Part shown: positions 54,191 to 63,849 of the stretch, one piece after another | Layout: every line of letters begins with the position of its first letter | Numbering within the stretch: the first letter of the stretch is position 1 | Assembly (NCBI GenBank): GCA_021234155.1 | Contig: JAJEKV010000004.1 | Span: 22,286,320-22,350,319 of the forward strand | DNA: 64,000 nt | Source of the DNA: Isoetes taiwanensis | Lineage: Eukaryota; Streptophyta; Lycopodiopsida; Isoetales; Isoetaceae | Direction of reading: 5' to 3' | The notes under the pieces: model-generated | What the model saw: only the letters and a program-made list of their open reading frames with translations | Databases searched by the model: none | Told to the model about the DNA's origin: nothing | Program-made: the position numbers and the translations under genes

Positions 54191-54703
54191 CTCAAATGTA
54201 AAAAAGGGCACCCGCCCAATTTCATTGTCCTTGTAACCATTGAATGGGAATCCCCCCAGGTCATTTGCAATGCTTTCTCGTCTTCCTTACTCGATTTTAA
54301 CACTACTGAAATCCTTGTGCAGGTTGTGTATCTCTTCCTTAATGAACATCTAGTAGCAAAGGGAGTTGTGGGGCAAATGACACAATGCCACTTCAAGGAG
54401 ATATCGAATGGACTAGTGAGCGTAGGTGTGGAGGAAGTGTTCGAAGGCCACCATACCCTTCCTTGGCCAACTCCAGATGCAAGCACAATAGCAGAAGCCA
54501 GGGGCTCATTCGTTCTCTGGAGAAGTGAAGATGCTCGTGAGTCGTCTGCTAATGACGTCCCCAGCAAAAGACAGCGGAAAGAGGTGGGGAAGGAGACACA
54601 ACCGCTGACAAGATATACCCTTCTTGAAAAGGATTGTGAGATATGGCACTCATGCGACTCCATTATCGCCGGAAAGGGATTCATATCTTTTCGGCCCCGA
54701 TGA
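54101..54703 (+). CDS. DUF8039-like N-terminal part of the rightward transposase-like gene
   Basis: The ATG at 54101 opens about 200 codons. Residues at about 75-150 (HLVAKGVVGQMTQCHFKEIS, then GLVSVGVEEVFEGHHTLPWP, then ASTIAEARGSFVLW) fit the pattern of DUF8039, a domain attached to plant Ptta/En/Spm-type transposon proteins (A.G.....H.....G.V.V.V......LP.P......T..A.G..V.WP). A basic patch SKRQRKEVGK follows and may be a nuclear-localisation signal. The frame then shifts at about 54690 into 54624-54905, which includes CDRFTGFKFVGVSVTEGFPP. Its neighbours are palindrome cluster VII upstream and the DUF7869 core downstream on the same strand. Domain calls rest on pattern memory. Confidence 0.5.
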   Translation: MALFRREPSFLPIVRLTASNTNPTQGESKDLKCKKGHPPNFIVLVTIEWESPQVICNAFSSSLLDFNTTEILVQVVYLFLNEHLVAKGVVGQMTQCHFKEISNGLVSVGVEEVFEGHHTLPWPTPDASTIAEARGSFVLWRSEDARESSANDVPSKRQRKEVGKETQPLTRYTLLEKDCEIWHSCDSIIAGKGFISFRPR

Positions 54704-54705
54704 TG

Positions 54706-55303
54706 CGATTTGTGACCGGTTCACGGGTTTCAAGTTTGTGGGAGTATCTGTAACTGAAGGTTTCCCTCCCCTTTCTGAAGTGAACATCCGTTGCCAGGGT
54801 TGCTTGCAGGTGCCGAAGCCGGGGATGCTCGTGAGATGGAGCAATGATCTCGTTTGTGTTAACGGGGTAAAGGTCTCGGAGATATTGACCGCTGACACAC
54901 CTTGAACAGAAGCGAGATATTGTGTCCGGCCGGGGGAGCTCGAGCATCGAAGCACCCAAATTATGAGAAATGACATTACACTTTTCATTCCCGACAGCCC
55001 GGGGAAGGTTGTTAGGCCACCAAAGCTTGCTTCGTCTCACCACTTTCGAGAATGCTATCCTCGATTCTGGGGAGGACCTTGTGTTGCAAGAATAGGTGTT
55101 GCGTCAGGTTCTCTACTAATGAAGTTGTTAACATGCGAAAGGAATTCCTAGCCATGAAATCAAGTGATAGGGTTACTTTTGTTTATGACATGTTCGCCAA
55201 CAACATGAAAGGTCGAAGAGTGGGGACCGGTGTGCTGCGGGGAATCTCGTTTGCGAAAAGGGCGTGGTACCTTGGTCTCGGGATCTCAAAGTGGTATATC
55301 TGA
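54706..55303 (+). CDS. Middle part of the transposase-like gene
   Basis: Successive frames 54624-54905, 54963-55151 and 55052-55303 give coding-like pieces separated by frame changes. The last contains DRVTFVYDMFANNMKGRRVG followed by RGISFAKRAWYLGLGISKW. In DUF7869 proteins the region before the core has exactly such a dR..yv..mf..........G....K.aw....gIs...y pattern. I therefore read these as one decayed or error-ridden coding region rather than separate genes. Confidence 0.5.
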
Positions 55304-57073
55304 AATGGAAGGCCCAATTTCTTGAGGGTGCACGCAAGGGCGAACATGGTAAGCGTGGCACCTTGAAGCCTCGCTCTCCTCGGCGTTGGCATGTGAGGCC
55401 GTGTTTTCCATGTTCGTGAAGGAGAGCGGTGAATCCTTGCCCCACCGCAGCCGGGAGAAACGAGGAGGGGATAAGAGAGAATGTCAGGAAGTTGCCTGCA
55501 ATGTTTACGAAGTCCAGCATTCTAGAAGAGGTTAATGCAGAGGTTGTGGCATTGACTGGCAAGAAGGTATCACCGACAGGTTTTCATAGAACGTGGAGGC
55601 GGAGCTTCCGGGACGTCAGTATCGCAAAGAAAATTGCATTCTCCAAATGCGATACATGTGAGGTGATCCGTACGAAGTTACTGAAGACCAAAGATGAAGG
55701 AGAGAGGAGGGTGTTGCATGATGAAAGAAGAGCGCATAGACTGGAGCAGGCCTCGTGGTCGCATTACAAGATCGGGTCGTGGAGATTATACTCCCGGGTA
55801 TCCCGGCCAATATCTTTGTATTATTCACGACAAAATGGATCAAGCCAAAACAATGATTCCAAAATTGCAACAATGCGTGAAGTCTCTCACGGAGACTTGA
55901 CAAGCTGAAAACAACATTGATCGGTGCATTGACTCATGGTCATGGGAATGGATCCTATGGAAACTTTGCCCGGACTTATGGCCAGATGACTCTAACTTCC
56001 ATGTAGGTTCTTTGAATAGCATCTTGAAGAGATTAGAGATGGGGCACGAGTATGCAGGAGGCCACTTGTCAGTGCCTGAAACATCTGCTCCAAAATGGGT
56101 CTCCTCATTATTGAGACACAACGGCCTTGGAGTCAAAGTTGTCACTATCCAATACCCAGAAACCACGCTAATTTGCCACGAGCCACGGGGACCATCATTG
56201 AAGCCTCGCCCAAGATACTTTATTTGTAATTTGGACAACGATCCGACGTAACAAGAATAGGTATGTCTTCTCCTATCTTTCTTACCTAGTATATCTTGGT
56301 GTGTTTGAAGAGATTGAGCTAGGGTTCATGATGCCCGGTCACACAGATGATATCGATGCCTTGTTTAGTAACTTCTCTACATCTTTAAAGAAGGCAGAGG
56401 TGCTCACAATGCCAGAACTACTGTATGAATTCCACAAATGCAACTTGAATACACCTGTGCCCTATGTTGTTGACAAAGTTCCGGATTGGAAGGGTTTTAT
56501 AGAAGGCTACATACCAGATGGGGATGATAGATTGTGAGTCATACCACCCCTCTAACTTTCAGATTCGCTATGAATGGTGATTGGCCAGTCATGTATTACA
56601 AAACTAGACCCACTTACCTGGATTGGTTGCCTGCTGGTGGAATAAAGATGTGGAAAGAAAAAGAGGACGGGAAGCCCATGATGCCAATTGGATATCCTAA
56701 GCTGCTTCCTCCCAAGAAATCGGTGAAGGACCTTGGCCTGCTGCGAAACAGTATCCACAAGCATATATTGCATTGGGTTGCTTGTTCAACGTCTAACAAA
56801 GGTGCTCCAGAAACTGCCAACTACTCGGCACAGTTCACGGCCACGATTGAATATTGGATGAAACTCCTGCAAGAACTCGGGAACATCAGCAGTGACGAAG
56901 GCACTTATAATGACTTCTGGCCACGTACTAGGCAAGCACAAGCTCCACCTCATGTAGCTGTAGTGGTGGAGCCAATTGCTACTATCACTCCTCCTTATGT
57001 CGGCCCCTGGAAGGACAAACCTGTACCGGAATTCAACCCATACAAAGATTTGAAGAAAGGTATGTTTATTATG
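55304..57073 (+). CDS. DUF7869-type transposase-like core
   Basis: The family order can be followed across frames. First comes an ESLPHRSR-like piece (about 55420). Next is VSPTGFHRTWRRSFRDVSIA with FSKCDTCEVIRTKL (55565-55685), the conserved Cys pair. IIHDKMDQAKTMIPKLQQC (about 55818-55875, candidate first acidic residue) and LIGALTHGHGN (about 55928) follow. Then come PRPRYFICNLDND (about 56210-56240, second Asp) and, after a one-base slip, NKNRYVFSYLSYLV. The last block is FEEIELGFMMPGHTDDIDALF (56306-56364), the G-H-T...D-I-D block. DUF7869 proteins are thought to be transposon-derived RNase-H-fold enzymes; activity is unproven. The C-terminal part (56534-57073) is open and Trp/Lys-rich. 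At least six frame changes are needed, so it is either decaying or affected by sequencing error. Confidence 0.7.
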
Positions 57074-57344
57074 GGGTGTAAATATGGTAATGCTACCCAA
57101 AAAAGCGCGAAAGCACATAGCACCTAAAGCACCTATGACTAAGAAAAAATGTGTCATAACTTGACCTCCACAATTTGTACGCTCCTCCACGAGATCTATA
57201 TCATCGCTCCTTGCCTTCCTACATCATATATATTGTTTTTTAAGTAACAACTCTAAGGTCGTTGAAGAAAAATGTCTTCAAGCAAAGCACCTAAAGCACT
57301 TGTCCGGATGGTGCTTTTTGGGTAGCATTACCATATTTACACCC
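57074..57344. mobile_element. 271-bp MITE inserted in the DUF7869 gene
   Basis: Terminal inverted repeats of 30 bp (57074-57103 starting gggtgtaaatatggtaatgc, and its inverse 57315-57344) are perfect. TATG is duplicated on both sides (57070-57073 and 57345-57348). The inside has no coding capacity; aaagcacctaaagcac-type phrases occur on both sides of the centre. Removing the element with one TATG rejoins MFIM to ARPDNLGGPSY in the same frame, which supports insertion into a former exon. The superfamily is uncertain: a 4-bp duplication does not fit the common plant groups well, and TA alone would suggest Tc1/mariner- or pogo-like. Confidence 0.85.
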
Positions 57345-57348
57345 TATG

Positions 57349-57624
57349 GCACGCCCTGATAACTTGGGTGGGCCTAGCTACTGAGGACCCACAAATGGAT
57401 GATAAGAAGGAGAACTTTGAGACTATTCTGGTGACTTCTACCCAGCTAATTATGCCAATTGCTGGAAGAAGAGATGGAGGCCAACAACTGCAAGTGACCG
57501 CATAGAAGTGGAGACTATCGACTACGCTTGGGAGCCATCAAACAAGAAGAAGATACCTAATACTATTAAGATACCCGTGCATGCTGCTGAGGCATATGCA
57601 GCACTCGCAGGGGATGTCAACTAG
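57349..57624 (+). CDS. C-terminal exon of the DUF7869 gene, beyond the MITE
   Basis: From 57421 the frame is open without interruption: DYSGDFYPANYANCWKKRWR..., then ETIDYAWEPSNKKKIPNTIK, and finally AAEAYAALAGDVN before TAG at 57622-57624. This is the same strand and composition as the part before the MITE. The bases 57349-57420 connect the two through at least one frame change (a TEDPQMDDKKENFETI stretch lies in another frame). An AATTAATGAA-rich 3' region follows. Confidence 0.55.
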
Positions 57625-58878
57625 TGTATGAAAATGAGTCATTCATCCAAGTGTACTAAAAAATGGTCCATAAATTCAGGTATTGTCCATAATTAATGAA
57701 ATTGTGCTTTTGTGCGGTACTAGAGAAAGAAGTCACCCTCTTCCCGCTCTAAGCTGTACTACAGGAGCAAGATTCCTCACTTTCTTGAATCCTTCACATC
57801 AGCCCTAGTGCCATATAGTTGTTGTCATCCTGAAGACCAGATTAAGATTTAAAGCGCATATGCTCAAGTTTAGCCAAAAAACTGATCAGCCCTATTCAAT
57901 TGGCACCAAAAAAAGACTACCTGTTAAATGATGGATCAAGAAGCACCTAAGTTCCAGCCCCATAAGATGCAAGCATAGCAGAGGCAGACAAGCAAGCTTC
58001 ATTCCTGCGCATTAACTTGGCCAGAAATCAAACCTATTTCAAGGTACTAGATGGAGTTTCCCTCACTTTTCCTGCCTGTACTAAGGGAGGTAGCCTCCAC
58101 TTCTTCTCCCGAAAATGGTGAAGGATCAGGCCTCCCCGAAGGGTGGTCTACCTACTTAGCCACATCGCTGCTACCCTTACATGGGCTCTTGACTCATTAG
58201 AGCTCAGCTTCCTCAAGCAGCAATGAGACACTCCAAGTCTCCATACCAAAAATGTGCGCTTGGAAGTCTCACTTCAATGACAATAGCACAAACCTAGCAC
58301 AGATTTAGTCGCCAAACTTCCCCAGCCAGGATGGGGCGAGCAAGAAGTACAAAGAGTGATTAAGGATGAACTAACCAAGAAAGCACATAACAAGTGCCAA
58401 GATGCACAGTACCGCCCTCTAGAGAGTATCTTTGTTCACAATCCTCTTGAAAAACTGATGAGCCTAAGACACGCAATACAGAAGCCAATGAAGAGAATGC
58501 ATACCAAGATCATATAGAAAAGGGAAAAACCTCTGGCTGGGCCCAAGCTGCGGTGAGTGCAAGCCTTGAGAAACCGCAGTGAGTGTGGCAGCACATGCCT
58601 GAGTGCTGTGTCAAACCCTTCCATAACTGATTCCTTCTGCAGAATTCCACAGACTGAAAAACATGTCAGAAGTCTCATCTTTCTTACCAGCAAAACCTCC
58701 GGAGAAGAACATGAAGCATTTGTACTCTGCCATACTCCAAGCGAAACAGGAACTCCTATGCTCAGCCTTAGGCATGCCAAGAATCGGTGACCCCAGTCGC
58801 TTCTGCCTTGGGAATGGCAGTGGTGCACGTTTGTGCACCCTTCTGGCATCCAACCTCCGGCCCACCACAAGGCCCCCA
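57625..58878. other. Intergenic; one unrecognised minus-strand open frame
   Basis: The first 100 bases look like a 3' untranslated region. The minus strand is open for 147 codons at 58436-58879 and ends with a hydrophobic stretch (SLFYMILVCILFIGFCIACL) that could span a membrane. The plus strand is open over much of the same interval, so coding is doubtful. No family was recognised for any frame here. Confidence 0.3.
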
Positions 58879-59776
58879 AAAATTAATGGAAAAAACTCCA
58901 GATTACCCTTATGTTTTGATATATTTTCCCATATACCCCTAACTTTTTAAATATTGATGGAATGCCCTTGGTCAACGTATTTGGCCTTGTAGTTTTCCGT
59001 TTGTCACAAAATACCCTCCAGTTTTTTCGTATTTCTTCAAATACCCTTTTCAAGCGGTTCGTTTCGCTCCTTGATTTCTATAAAATAGCGGTAGCTTTTT
59101 TGCATTAAAGACAAGAAATTTTCGGTGCTTATGCTTTTTTTCGGTGCTCTTGAGCTTAGTATTTTCGATGGTTTTAAGATTCGATTTGGAGCAAATCCGA
59201 TTCCCTCACCATAAAGCCAACGATCTGATTTTCCTCATCGATTGGAGCAAAGAAGCAAATCCATTGTTCTTCGCCAGATTCTCGATTTGCGGATGCATGT
59301 TTCCATTTATCCCGGATTTTCGATTTCTTAGCAGATTGGGTTTAATTCTCGATTGGGTTTCCGTTGCCCACGCAGTTTTCTCCCCGATCGATTTGGAGCA
59401 ACAAATTTCTGATTTCTTGACAAGTTAGGGTTTCGATTTCAGATTGGGTTTCCGTTTCCAACTCATTTCCGATTTCTTCGCCAGATTGGGTTTGAATTCT
59501 CGATTGGGTTTCCGTTACCCACAGATTCCCCGATCGATTTGGAGCGACAAATTTCACGGTTTCTTGACAAGTTAGGTTTCGATTTCAGTTGGGTTTACGT
59601 TTCCAACTCATTTCACGATCGATTGAGCAAAGCGGCGATTCTGTTGCCACATAAATTGTATGCCACAAATCTTTTGCCACAGATTCTTTTGCCACAATTG
59701 CAGCGAAGCTACTGGAAGATTTGGATTTTGCCATAAAGACTTTACACAGCTACAGGATTTTGCCACAGACTTTTCT

Positions 59777-59892
59777 ATGGAGCTGCAACAAGGCTCTACT
59801 TGGCCTTCATTGAAGGAATTGAAACTAGCTGTGAAAGAACATGCCATATCCAACCATGTGGAACTGAAAGTGTTAAAGTCAGATAAGACAAG
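59777..59892 (+). pseudogene. MuDR N-terminal domain exon in MULE 2
   Basis: Identical to copy A of MULE 1 (MELQQGSTWPSLKELKLAV...SDKTR) with the same AAG/GTAATT donor. The upstream PQIFCHRFFCHNCSEATGRF stretch is open but precedes the Met and shows no domain. Confidence 0.7.
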
Positions 59893-60202
59893 GTAATTTT
59901 GTAATTTCCCTTCTCATATGCTGTCTATACAAGATTTATGAGCAGCAAAATTCATTTTCTTGTTTATCCATTGTAGATATATTGTTTATCCATTGTTTAT
60001 TTGATTTTCTTGTTTGTCCATTGTCTATACATTGTTTATCCATTGTAGATACATTGTTTATCCATTGTAGATACATTGTTTATCCATTGTTTATTTCATT
60101 TTCTTGTAGATACATTGTAGATCCATGAACGTCGACAACAAGCAGAATCAGAGGCAGGCCAATATGCACAGTTGGCATTGACTCCACGTCTTTGGCGAGA
60201 AT

Positions 60203-60634
60203 GTGAAGAGAGCATGTGATCGTGAAGCTCTTCTTAGGATTATTGCAAGATCGGTTGAGTATGAGATTTTGTCTTCAAAATCTAGGATTATGAATTTGGA
60301 AATGAGAACATGCTCTTGCAGCGAATGGCAGCAGGAGGGTATTCCTTGTGCACATGCAGCATGTGCAATACTATATAGAAATGAGCGTGTTCAGAGCTAT
60401 GCTCATCAAGCATTTTTTCTCACTTCCGACTCTCAAACCTATAGGGAGATCATGCACCCCGTTATTGTTCCTAATGTTCTAGGTACAATGTTGCCTCGAG
60501 CGACAAGAAGACCTCCAGGGCGCCCACGAACAAAGAGGATTCGTAAGGGTGAAGAAGAAGTGAAGGAAGTTCATCATTGTAGTAGATGCAAGGGTAGGGA
60601 CCACAACTCAAGGACATGCAAGGCACCTATCTAG
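60203..60634 (+). pseudogene. MULE C-terminal SWIM plus CCHC zinc knuckle in MULE 2
   Basis: Same domain order as in MULE 1 copy B: the SWIM finger CSCSEWQQEGIPCAH, the GRPRTKR basic linker, and the CSRCKGRDHNSRTC knuckle. The first 15-20 codons differ from MULE 1 (gtgctgagcag reads gtctttggcgag), which alters the LTPRAEQN stretch; the remainder is almost unchanged. No catalytic domain. Confidence 0.85.
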
Positions 60635-61191
60635 TAAGCAATGCGTCCATTGTGTTTATTGTGCTTCAAAACAATATTTATGAGATTTAAGTTAATCTTG
60701 GCCTACTTTGGCATTTGAAATTATCTTGTTGAATTTTAATGATGTATGGAGCATTCAAAAACAAACGTTTGGGCTCAAGGGCAATCCAAACATTTTTGCA
60801 AACCTTAAGGGTATTTTGTGATGCTTGAAACTTTTGAAATTTGAAATAAAACACACGTTAGAGGCATCAAGGGTATTTTGTGAATTCGAAAGAAACATAA
60901 GGGTATTTGAGAAATTATGTCAAAACTTAAGGGTATTTTGTGATTCTTGAAACTTTTGAAATTTGAAATAAAACACACGTTAGAGGCATCAAGGGTATTT
61001 TGTGAATTCGAAGGAAACATAAGGGTATTTGAGAAATTATGTCAAAACATAAGGGTATTTCAACGATTATCAAAACTACATTATACATTGTACATTGACC
61101 AGGGGCATTCCATTAATATCTGAAAAGTTAGGGGTATGTGGGAAAATATGTCAAAACATAAGGGTAATCTGGAGTTTTTCCCAAAATTAAT

Positions 61192-61582
61192 TTGCATTAG
61201 TAATCACTACGAAAACCACTATACGTGCAGTTTTTTATACAAACAATTCATAATGTCAATAACAACCATGTACCTTCTATGCTTTTGTGAAATCAATGCT
61301 ACCTTGATCATAGTTCTTATCCCAATTTTGTATCTTACACTGGTTTCTTGAAATTATCACTAATTTAGGAGGTGGTTTTTAAGCATATTGTAATATTATA
61401 ATTTAGGATGATTTCACATACTAGTTATCATTATCATGTAAGTTTTTTTTTAACACAGTTTTAATGCTCTCCAATTTTCTTAGCTGACTCAAAAACCATG
61501 TTCGATTTTACAAGTGTGTTATGGTTTTTCTACATAGTTATTTACCATTCTTGTCAATACAAGTTAATTATGGTTGTTATTA
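61192..61582. other. Intergenic AT-rich sequence
   Basis: No feature recognised between the MULE 2 target-site duplication and the microsatellite. Confidence 0.4.
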
Positions 61583-61665
61583 TTTCTATTCTATTCTATT
61601 CTATTCTATTCTATTCTATTCTATTCTATTCTATTCTATTCTATTCTATTCTATTCTATTCTATT
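61583..61665. repeat. Microsatellite (TTCTA)n, about 16 units
   Basis: Uninterrupted TTCTA/CTATT pentanucleotide run. The open frames predicted through it are artefacts of the repeat. Confidence 0.97.
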
Positions 61666-63849
61666 GTCATTACTATAAACTTATTTCAACACTTTTAATC
61701 GCTACTGATTTTGAGCATAGTTTCGAGTATTAACTAGTAAATATCCAAATTATATATTATTATTATAATTGTTGTGGGGTCGCCATTTAGAGATAATTGG
61801 GTTTTGACGAGCAAAGCTAAGAGTAATGACATCTTATAAACCTACATCACGCTTAGACTATTTGTAATATTTGTGCAATTCATAAGGCCTCACTTGCCAA
61901 GAAAACTTTTAACGACCATTATATGCAAAGACTAAATAGAATGCTAGGAGATGCATACAAGTTTCTCAGTATATTGATCCCAATATATCTGGACATAGAA
62001 GTTATATCTAGTATATTTTTCACCAATGAACGCTATTAGGAGAACCCCAAGTTAATGAGCTATGCAAGGCACATTTCTACACTAGAGGTCACCATTATAA
62101 AGATATGGCAAGATAAGACATTATTTGATCAATCATTTCAGTATAACTACTATAGCACATGCTCTAATTTTAGCGCAATTTCATGAAGAAAATGCCAGAT
62201 AACATTTCCACACAAAAGATAAAAAGCCAAGAAAATTTGTAGACAACAATTAAATTTCTCATTCTCAACCATCCAATATCTTAGATTGCATGCTTCCAAC
62301 ACTTGCATAACTTTAACAACTTAGCCTTTATAATATGCATAAAGGGTGCTACTTCTTTAACTTGAGTAGAAATATTGGTGAGCTCGCCTTTAATTAAGCC
62401 TATTCAGGCTTGAGTACAAACCGAGCCAACATCTCTACGCTAGAGTTGCACCACAATAGAATTGAATCGAATTGAACTGAATTGATCTTTATCATTCACG
62501 AAGACCAGAATCATTTTCTTGAACATACTAGAATTGCACAAATCCATATGTCCATATGGGTCAAACAAACACCCATGGTGTTCATCTTACATTCTTAAAA
62601 GATGCATGTCCCATTGCACACTATCTATTCTTCTGGCACTAGAACACAAGATTGCACACTATGGGTCCAAATTAGGGAAAGGTACAAGCATAGGTCCAAT
62701 TACAACACGTTGTTCTCCTTTTTTTGATGTTCCAAGTGCGGTATTTCTAAGCTTTATCCGGTGGCCAAGAGTCTCATGAAAAATGTTTTAGAGGTTTCAA
62801 TTCTATATATTTCCATAGTTTTTTCATCATAACCTGGCAATGTTTGGTGGGTTATTTTGCTTTCTCTTCTATCTATCTTATGTTTGTTGCAAACTACCAA
62901 AATACCTTCATATTATAGCAAATTGTCCAAATACAAACTGCCATTTGTAAGAATCTTGAGTTCAAACTCCACTAGTGATGGAAGTAATAGATATGACAAC
63001 ACACGCGCTTCAACTTTATTGAAGATAATCAAAATGCGGTTCTTCAAAAACAACTCTTCTGAGCAAAAGTACTTGCATTGGCATGTTGTTTGTAAATAAC
63101 AATGCCCCTAATTCTTCTTGAGCCACAATCATTGACATAGAGAAAGCGACTTACAAGAATCCATTTTCTAGATGCAATGTTGGAGATGCCACAAGGGTTC
63201 CTTTTAGATCCAGAGATCCACACTGTTATATTAGCTCCGTTTGATCAATTCATAGTACCGTAAGTTCTATTTGAAGAGAAAAATGAAAAAAGCTTATAAT
63301 GTGGAGTACTAAAGTCAATTTGTGATCATCCAATTTTTCTTATTGCTACCATATAGACTACAACACGCATACTTTGAGAAAAGATGACAACCTAAAGTTG
63401 TCCATTTGACTCATAACAGTGAGCGGTAAGCTAGCTCAAGATCATGTCTCATGCTTACTTTTTTGTATTGTTTTAGAACAAGGTTCGAGTTTCAATTGCT
63501 TGCAGCTTAAGATCATTCCTCAAATGTACTTTGATTTAGTTTATTATCTCTATTCTATTACAACTGAGAATAAGGTATCAGCATCTTAGATTTCATAATT
63601 TAATTATCGAAACATTTTATGGCAGAGAATGATACTCTAGCGTATTTATGGCAAAGAATGATACTCTAGCATATGTATAGACATTATTCTAAAGCGAGGT
63701 GCACCACGGACTACATCATTAAATGGGATCTGTCCATCCTACGACCTAGATCGTATGTTGGGGCCTCTTGCTGCCTCTTGTTTTGATTATGGTCATTTAT
63801 ATTTTGGGGTGCCTATAATTTTGAAATATTGAATACATGTTCGCCTAAG
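61666..63849. other. Intergenic AT-rich sequence
   Basis: Small open frames (62519-62779, 62857-63099) have no domains. A duplicated phrase tatggca(g/a)agaatgatactctagc(g/a)tat occurs at 63618-63671. A B-box-like gagttcaaactcc at about 62958 lacks an A box. Confidence 0.4.

Larger units (their letters stand above)
58888..61182 (+). mobile_element. Mutator-like element (MULE) 2, non-autonomous
   Basis: Terminal inverted repeats as in MULE 1 (ggaaaaaactccagattaccc and its inverse) and a perfect 9-bp target-site duplication aaaattaat (58879-58887 and 61183-61191). Same layout as one unit of MULE 1: domain exon, minisatellite, SWIM/zinc-knuckle exon, subterminal tandem repeats, without the internal duplication. 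The left half differs from MULE 1 almost only at CAG/CTG-containing words, while the right 1 kb is nearly identical. The two copies are therefore close relatives, and MULE 2 shows the simpler ancestral layout. Confidence 0.95.

Noticed and set aside
42366-54222. CRISPR array or prokaryotic operator array
   Set aside because: The repeats are palindromes at irregular spacing and in both orientations in plant DNA, with no cas-like genes. Spacing and context do not fit CRISPR.
58436-58879. 147-codon minus-strand gene with a C-terminal membrane segment
   Set aside because: Overlapping plus-strand frames are also open; no family resemblance and no promoter-like context. Mentioned only within the intergenic entry.
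61498-61733. Open frames rich in ILFYS repeats
   Set aside because: Artefact of the TTCTA microsatellite.
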